DNA of 11,872 nucleotides from Halanaerobiales bacterium (GTDB taxonomy: Bacteria; Bacillota_F; Halanaerobiia; DY22613). The stretch is from contig JAGMES010000127.1 in assembly GCA_023128035.1 (NCBI GenBank), positions 1 through 11,872 of the forward strand, written 5' to 3'. Of the stretch, positions 7,609 through 11,872 are shown piece by piece (position 1 is the stretch's first letter; each line of letters starts with the position of its first letter). A model generated the notes under the pieces. That model was not told the DNA's origin, did no database searches, and saw only the letters and a program-made list of their open reading frames with translations. The translations under genes were made by a program, and so were the position numbers.

Positions 7609-9432
7609 CTATATCTCTATCCCCACCATTTTCATCAAATAAATCGCATTCGAAGTTGTAGAAACACCATCACGCAATTTATAATCAAATATGATCTTAT
7701 CCTCTTCATAGCTTTCTCGAAAATGATAATTTTTCATCTCCAACCTCTTCTCCATCTCCAAATCTCCTAATTCAAGATCATGGGTCGAAACCAATCCCAT
7801 AACCCCTTCTCTGCTTAAATTTCTCAGCACCGTCTTAGCCCCTATATGCCTATCCTTAGTATTAGTACCTCTAAAAATCTCGTCTAAAAGAAAGATCATT
7901 GGTTTTCCTTTTTTTGATGCTTCAATAATCATCTTGATTCTCAAAAGTTCGGCATAAAAAGAAGAGATACTCTTTTCTAAATTATCATTCACCCTCATAG
8001 AGGAATAAATATCCATAACTGAACACTTAAACTCTTTTGCACTAACTACTGATCCTGCATAAGCTAAAACCAAATTTATCCCAACCGTTCTAAGAAGGGT
8101 ACTCTTTCCTGACATATTCGAACCTGTGATAATTAAAATATTTCCGGCACCTTGAAAATTCAGATCATTGCAAACTCGATCTTCATTAGACAATAATGGA
8201 TGCCCCATCTCTTTAGATGAAAAAAAATATCTCTCATCAACAATCTCTGGAAATCCCCAATCCGGATGATCATGGCGAATTATAGCCAAACTTGATAATG
8301 CTTCTATTTGCCCAATTGCTTGTAACCAATTACGTAGATATTTTCCAGACTCATCTTTCCATTTCTCAAGTGCTATCAAAGTCTGATAGTCCCACAAAAA
8401 GATTGAATTAAGGATAAAATGATATAAAGGGTTATAACGCAATTCCATCATATCAACTATTTTTCCTAAGTTTTTAATCTGTATGGAAGCCAGATGACCT
8501 TTCCTATTAAAGAGATCGCTTTTTAGATCATTTAAATATTTAGATTTAAATTTTGCTGATTCTAGGAGCATTAGCTGGCACTGATAAATTTTAATAACTT
8601 TTTTATAATTACATGTAGCATCAAAGATATGATTAATCTTTTTGTAGCCATAAGCAATGATGACCAATTGAATCAAAAGCGGTATTAAAGGAGTTGAATT
8701 TGGCACTTCAGGCATTGTAAACGCTAGGAAAGCCAAAATGACTGTGGTAACAGGCAAGAAACATAACAAATAAACTTTCCAACTCTTATCAAACATTTTT
8801 TCTTTCTTCTCTGCCCAATTAATCAATCGAGCTGGATTATTAGTTCTCGTCTGTGAAAACATTCCTTCAACTTGAAATCTCTGTCGCCAATCAAGTTTTT
8901 CTGCTAATTCTGCAATTGCTTGTTGTCGTTTTCGAATTTGTGCTCTTTCCTTATCAAGATGTGTCAATAAATCTTTTAGCGATAATTTTCCGAAATACGT
9001 ATTTGTCGTATTAATCCATTGAAATAACGACCCTTGACCAAAAATATCAAGATCAAGTGAATAAGAGTGATCAGAATCTATAAATTCTTTACCATCAACC
9101 GGAAATTGTGTCCACTTTCCAGCTAGTCTATCAAGTGAAGTTTGATTAACCTCAATTAAGTGAAAGGTTCGATTTTTCTCTTGGCGAATCTTTTCGTGTT
9201 TTATTATTAAAAATAGGAACAAAATAAAAGAAACAATAAAAAATGCACCACTTAAACGATATTGTTGGAGAAAAAATAAATAAATCGAGCCTCCGATTCC
9301 TAAAATAAAGACTAGAATTCTTAAGTTACTTAAACGTGTAAAGAATTTCTTTTGTCTATTAAAAATTTTTGTAAAATGCTCTTTGCGTTTTAAATATTCT
9401 TCTTGAGGGTTAACTGACATTTTCTTTTTCAA
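7609..9432 (-). CDS. Membrane-anchored MutS-like ATPase (DNA mismatch repair MutS, domain V)
   Basis: A 607-residue protein with a MutS-type ABC ATPase at the C-terminus: Walker A GSNMSGKST (437-445), Walker B MIFLLDE (512-518) followed by FRGTNT, and the switch STHD (549-552). In place of the mismatch-recognition domains it has two N-terminal membrane spans (~38-55, ~60-77) and another pair (~219-238, ~248-263). The sequence DIFGQGSLFQWINTTNTYFG (~129-148) is typical of the MutS core lever region of this membrane family. Its function is unknown; it lacks the features needed for classic mismatch repair or for the Smr nuclease of MutS2. I choose the TTG at 9430-9432: a perfect AGGAGG lies 7 bases ahead. 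An upstream in-frame ATG at 9490-9492 would translate through a probable terminator hairpin. The gene is intact. Confidence 0.88.
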   Translation of the reverse strand: MKKKMSVNPQEEYLKRKEHFTKIFNRQKKFFTRLSNLRILVFILGIGGSIYLFFLQQYRLSGAFFIVSFILFLFLIIKHEKIRQEKNRTFHLIEVNQTSLDRLAGKWTQFPVDGKEFIDSDHSYSLDLDIFGQGSLFQWINTTNTYFGKLSLKDLLTHLDKERAQIRKRQQAIAELAEKLDWRQRFQVEGMFSQTRTNNPARLINWAEKKEKMFDKSWKVYLLCFLPVTTVILAFLAFTMPEVPNSTPLIPLLIQLVIIAYGYKKINHIFDATCNYKKVIKIYQCQLMLLESAKFKSKYLNDLKSDLFNRKGHLASIQIKNLGKIVDMMELRYNPLYHFILNSIFLWDYQTLIALEKWKDESGKYLRNWLQAIGQIEALSSLAIIRHDHPDWGFPEIVDERYFFSSKEMGHPLLSNEDRVCNDLNFQGAGNILIITGSNMSGKSTLLRTVGINLVLAYAGSVVSAKEFKCSVMDIYSSMRVNDNLEKSISSFYAELLRIKMIIEASKKGKPMIFLLDEIFRGTNTKDRHIGAKTVLRNLSREGVMGLVSTHDLELGDLEMEKRLEMKNYHFRESYEEDKIIFDYKLRDGVSTTSNAIYLMKMVGIEI

Positions 9433-9463
9433 AGCGATTCCTCCTAAAAGGCTTTTAAAGTCG

Positions 9464-9487
9464 ATAAAAGACCAGATAATCTGGCCC
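9464..9487 (-). terminator. Probable terminator after the response regulator/nuclease unit
   Basis: On the minus strand GGGCCAGA-TTA-TCTGGTCT forms an 8-bp stem (two G-T pairs) with a 3-base loop, followed by TTTAT. It lies 24 bases past the nuclease stop and about 35 bases before the MutS-like start. Either it ends the upstream unit or acts as an attenuator for the MutS-like gene, since no clear promoter is seen between them. Confidence 0.5.
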
Positions 9488-9510
9488 TTCAAAATACAAT
9501 AATGAAAATT

Positions 9511-9903
9511 TTAAATCAGTAAAGTTTGATTAATGTAATTTTGAAGATGTGTTATACGATTTTTTGAAAATACTAATTCCTTTAACTGATCACCATCTAT
9601 CGGAACAATTAGAATCTCAGAACTACTTGAGCGAACCAACTCTGTAGTAATCGTTCCAGCAAATTTACCTGTAATCACCAAAAAACCTAACTTACTTCGT
9701 CCACTTCGATTTGCAATTTTATCCTTAAACAGTACAAACTCATTTTTACCAACTTTTTTAGCTGACCAATTTTTACATTCAACAAGAATACTAGACCCTT
9801 GATTAACCCAAAAAGATTCTGCTCGATTATTTCCAATCATTATGTCAATCTCTTCACTTTCAGTAATAAGATTTGCACCTAATATGTCAAATCCGGTATG
9901 CTT
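9511..9903 (-). CDS. Mrr-like PD-(D/E)XK nuclease domain, 3' half of a frameshifted response regulator-nuclease gene
   Basis: A restriction-endonuclease-like domain (about 130 residues from the last upstream stop). The signature is Asp in EEIDIMI (codon 9844-9846) and ILVECKNW with Glu and Lys, the D...ExK pattern of Mrr/type IV-like nucleases, followed by SGRSKLGFLVITGKFAGT. The first ATG (9838-9840) lies just after the catalytic Asp, so starting there would remove a key residue. Upstream in the same frame the sequence reads TGFDILGANLITESEEID, which continues the end of the response regulator (KLLEQLCTSIFKSIP) if one base is restored near 9895. No ribosome site or start codon serves this frame alone, so it is best read as the second half of a broken fusion gene. 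It may be inactive unless the frameshift is a sequence error. Confidence 0.7.
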   Translation of the reverse strand, partial: KHTGFDILGANLITESEEIDIMIGNNRAESFWVNQGSSILVECKNWSAKKVGKNEFVLFKDKIANRSGRSKLGFLVITGKFAGTITTELVRSSSSEILIVPIDGDQLKELVFSKNRITHLQNYINQTLLI

Positions 9904-10385
9904 TTAAAAATTGATGTGCATAATTGCTCTAAAAGTTTTCCTTTTGACTGTCTATCATTTTCTTTCAATGTTTGTTCCCATAAGAGATGTATCAAATCTT
10001 CACGATCTTTTAATAAAATTATTCTCTCCGTTATTCGTTCTAATTTAACCACTAAATGATCATCAAAATCACTATCTTTCTCCACAAAATCCTCTGCTCC
10101 CAATTTTATTGCTTTCACAGCAGTTGGAACATCTCCATATCCTGTCATCATAATTACAACTATATCGCTATTGAATTTTTTTATAAACTCCAAAACCTCT
10201 AATCCTTCCCGTTCAGCTGGTAATTTTAAATCCAATAAAACTATATCATAAGAATCCTGAGAAATCTTAGCCTTGCCTACTTCAGCATCCTTAGCAAAAT
10301 CCAAATCATATCCTAAGTCACCTAAAATGATTTGAAGGGATTGGCGAAAACTTTTATTATCATCAATTACAAGAATCTTTATCAT
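9879..10385 (-). CDS. Response regulator receiver domain protein (N-terminal half of a broken receiver-nuclease fusion)
   Basis: A 168-residue frame starting MIKILVIDDN. The receiver domain (~1-120) has the acid pair Asp8-Asp9, phosphoacceptor Asp52 in IVLLDLKLP, Thr80 and Lys102, all conserved, so it should accept phosphate from a histidine kinase. A helical linker follows (~105-150), then KLLEQLCTSIFKSIP, which looks like the first helix of a nuclease domain rather than a true end. The frame then stops at 9879-9881. The chosen ATG (10383-10385) lies inside the last codons of the histidine kinase gene, overlapping it by 23 bases, a usual arrangement for coupled partners; the longer start at 10424 would add a meaningless leader. 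There is no DNA-binding output domain, so output was probably the nuclease. Confidence 0.85.
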   Translation of the reverse strand: MIKILVIDDNKSFRQSLQIILGDLGYDLDFAKDAEVGKAKISQDSYDIVLLDLKLPAEREGLEVLEFIKKFNSDIVVIMMTGYGDVPTAVKAIKLGAEDFVEKDSDFDDHLVVKLERITERIILLKDREDLIHLLWEQTLKENDRQSKGKLLEQLCTSIFKSIPDLTY

Positions 10386-10875
10386 TCGCCCGATTCGATT
10401 CCACCTCTTCTTCCTGCAAATCAATCGGGATTTCTAATGTAACAATTACACCCTCCTGATTTGGGTTATTTTCGATTTTGATTGAACCTCTATGTAATTC
10501 CCGGATAATACGCGAAACAATAGCAAGATCCAAACCTTTACCTCTGCTTTCTCCACGTGTAGTATATCCTAATTGAAAGATTTTCTCTTCATATCCAGGT
10601 TTAATACCATGACCATTATCAATTATTCTGATTAGTAATTTTTGTTTAATAACTTCCACTCTAATTCTAATGATTCCTTTTTCGTTCATCGCTTCAATTG
10701 CGTTAAGCATTATATTATAAATAGCTCTCTGTAATAGAATTGGATCTACTTTCATTATAGGAATATCATTCGATTCTAAAACAATTCTGCATTTTAGATA
10801 ATTATATTGAAATTGATTAACTAAATCCCGAATCAAATCAATGACTTGTGTTTCTTTCAAATGAGGATAGTTCAT
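10363..10875 (-). CDS. Histidine kinase ATPase domain (HATPase_c), lacking its phosphoacceptor domain
   Basis: A 170-residue frame with the C-terminal catalytic domain of a sensor kinase: N box NIMLNAIEAM (54-63), G1 DNGHGI (86-91), an F-box-like IFQLGYTTRG and G2 GKGLDLAIV (112-120), where Asp replaces the usual Gly of GLGLA. No H box (HE.R/K.P) is present in this frame or in the ~160 bases upstream. The ATG at 10873-10875 has AAGGG directly against it, too close to serve as a good ribosome site, and overlaps the stop of the upstream remnant as ATGA. The gene is therefore probably the 3' remainder of a kinase whose dimerisation/His part was deleted. It overlaps the response regulator, its likely partner. 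Confidence 0.8.
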   Translation of the reverse strand: MNYPHLKETQVIDLIRDLVNQFQYNYLKCRIVLESNDIPIMKVDPILLQRAIYNIMLNAIEAMNEKGIIRIRVEVIKQKLLIRIIDNGHGIKPGYEEKIFQLGYTTRGESRGKGLDLAIVSRIIRELHRGSIKIENNPNQEGVIVTLEIPIDLQEEEVESNRANDKDSCN

Positions 10876-11033
10876 TCCCTTAACTTATCTTTATCATCAG
10901 AATATTTATATATATCTTTATATAAAGAACTTAATTTTATGATATAGTCTTCCTTCAAATTTTTTACTCAAATAATGTCTTCCCTAAGTAAAGTCTGCTG
11001 TATTAACTGTAACTCACTCTTCATAAAACTCAT
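10872..11033 (-). pseudogene. Broken 5' end of the histidine kinase gene
   Basis: A perfect AAGGAGG (11041-11047) lies 7 bases ahead of ATG 11031-11033. The frame reads MSFMKSELQLIQQTLLREDI, is stopped by TGA at 10968-10970, then continues with plausible coding sequence (NLKEDYIIKLSSLYKDIYKY) to TGA 10872-10874, where it overlaps the kinase ATG. This looks like the original start and N-terminal helices of the kinase, damaged by a stop and by loss of the H-box region. Another reading is a small coupled leader gene; I think this less likely because of the internal stop. Confidence 0.5.
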
Positions 11034-11150
11034 ATTTCCACCTCCTTCACATATATTAAACTTCAACATCACCTTAAATTGTTCCTTTTCCCGCTGGCAT
11101 TATATATTTTTAAAGAGAAGACATTCTATACCCTCTCTTTAAACTTAAAA

Positions 11151-11871
11151 TTACCCAACAATATCCCCCTCCCAAATCTGCTCCAAAATCTCCATCATTC
11201 TATCTGCAACCCTATCCAACATCCTCTCACCCTTCTCCTTTGTACCTTTAGTAGCATCACCAGATAAACCATATTCATAACTAATCTTACCAATATCTTT
11301 TCTCTTAATATTAGCAATCAGTTTATTCATATTTCTCTTAGCTAAACTCATATCACAATACTCTTCAGCAACCGCTAAAGCAGCAGACGTTTCATCTTCT
11401 CCTGCATGACCCTGACCATCACAGAATTCAAGAACCTCATCCCTAAAATCAATCCACCAATTGAAAGTTATGACTTGTCCACCGTAGTCAGCCAACATCT
11501 CTCCAGCAATAGCAAAGGCTGGAATATTTCCCCCATGCCCATTTAATAAAACAATATTTACAAAACCCAAATCAATCAAAGAACGACCAATCTCATAAAT
11601 ATATTTTGATAGAACCTCTGTAGAGATATTAACAGAACCAGGGAAAGCCGCTAATGTCCAGACATGCCCATAATTAACCGAAGGAGCAATCAATACTCTC
11701 TCCCATCTTCTCCTCTATGCGCTCTACTAATCCTTCAGGAATCAAAACATCTGTACCTAACGGTAAATGTTCACCATGAGCTTCAATTGTACCAATCGGA
11801 ATAATCGCGGTATCAATTTTACCTTGAATTTCTTTAAATTTTGCCTGATTTAAGTGAACTCGTCCAGCTAA
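11151..11871 (-). pseudogene. Creatininase-family amidohydrolase, frameshifted and cut by the window edge
   Basis: Creatininase-family metal enzymes hydrolyse cyclic or formyl amides (creatininase itself, FAPy deformylases). The 5' part, from the right edge, reads AIIPIGTIEAHGEHLPLGTD, the family's metal-binding Glu, His and Asp motif, and would stop at 11674-11676. The 3' part is in another frame: VLIAPSVNYGHVWTLAAFPG, LLNGHGGN, and GHAGEDETSAAL, all family motifs, ending with TAA at 11151-11153. The switch lies in ATGGGAGAGAG (about 11696-11706) and equals one inserted base or two lost ones, for example a G-run or GA-repeat slip. Motifs from both halves are needed for the active site, so the gene is inactive unless the shift is a sequence error. 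The true start lies beyond the right edge. The substrate cannot be told. Confidence 0.82.
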
Positions 11872-11872
11872 A

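Noticed and set aside
9433..9492. Longer start of the MutS-like protein at 9492
   Set aside because: No Shine-Dalgarno site; the added 20 residues cover a probable terminator and the true AGGAGG; the TTG at 9432 fits far better.
9881..9915. Programmed -1 frameshift joining receiver and nuclease
   Set aside because: ATTTTTAAAAGC contains T and A runs, but in the receiver frame (ATT TTT AAA AGC) no canonical X XXY YYZ heptamer is in phase; the nuclease frame also has a TAA at 9904-9906, so the shift must occur after it, nearer the CCGG, where a plain base loss is simpler.
11099..11104. TATAAT on the minus strand as promoter of the kinase unit
   Set aside because: The -10 match is perfect but no acceptable -35 lies 16-18 bases upstream, and the region is AT-rich enough for chance matches.
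11109..11143. Inverted repeat TTTAAAGAGA / TCTCTTTAAA as creatininase terminator
   Set aside because: A 10-bp but mostly A-T stem with a 15-base loop and no clear U tract on the minus strand; possible but weak.
1..11872. CRISPR arrays, tRNA or rRNA genes, attachment sites
   Set aside because: No regularly spaced repeats, cloverleaf-like sequences or rRNA segments were seen on reading both strands; no direct repeats suggest an integrated element other than the IS end.

Overview
This window comes from an AT-rich, low-GC Bacillota-type bacterium. Purine-rich Shine-Dalgarno sites of the AGGAGG type precede most genes, a LacI-type operator lies upstream of a secreted pullulanase, and the membrane MutS-like protein is of a kind common in Firmicutes. 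A clostridial or halanaerobial host is plausible but is an inference; no rRNA or other phylogenetic marker is present. Nearly all genes lie on the minus strand. The exceptions are an IS1380-type transposase tail at the left edge and a uvsE relic in the middle. I see no rRNA, tRNA or CRISPR.

Left part (1-3500): the 3' tail of an IS1380-family transposase ends with a probable terminal inverted repeat only about ten bases from the stop codon of a large secreted type I pullulanase (two CBM41 modules, CBM48, GH13). The pullulanase has a perfect 16-bp MalR/LacI-type palindrome between its promoter and its Shine-Dalgarno site, so it is probably induced by maltodextrin.

Middle part (3500-7602): a badly decayed uvsE (UV damage endonuclease) pseudogene keeps its promoter, ribosome site and terminator but has stops, a frameshift and a large internal deletion. 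Next comes a tight two-gene operon: a RecQ helicase fused to a phosphoribosyltransferase, followed by a divergent DprA. The DprA Shine-Dalgarno site is formed by the last codons of recQ. This pair resembles the helicase/PRTase/DprA set of natural transformation (ComFA, ComFC, DprA) but with RecQ in place of ComFA, and is the most interesting intact module here.

Right part (7609-11872): an intact membrane-anchored MutS-like ATPase follows a probable terminator. Upstream of it lies a broken signalling module: a histidine kinase gene with a truncated, stop-containing 5' end, and a response regulator whose reading frame runs, after a one-base shift, into an Mrr-like PD-(D/E)XK nuclease domain. 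The catalytic Asp of the nuclease lies upstream of its first ATG, which shows that receiver and nuclease were once one protein. At the right edge a creatininase-family gene also carries a frameshift and is cut by the window end. The region thus combines several DNA-processing genes (uvsE relic, RecQ-PRTase, DprA, MutS-like, Mrr-like) with clear gene decay.
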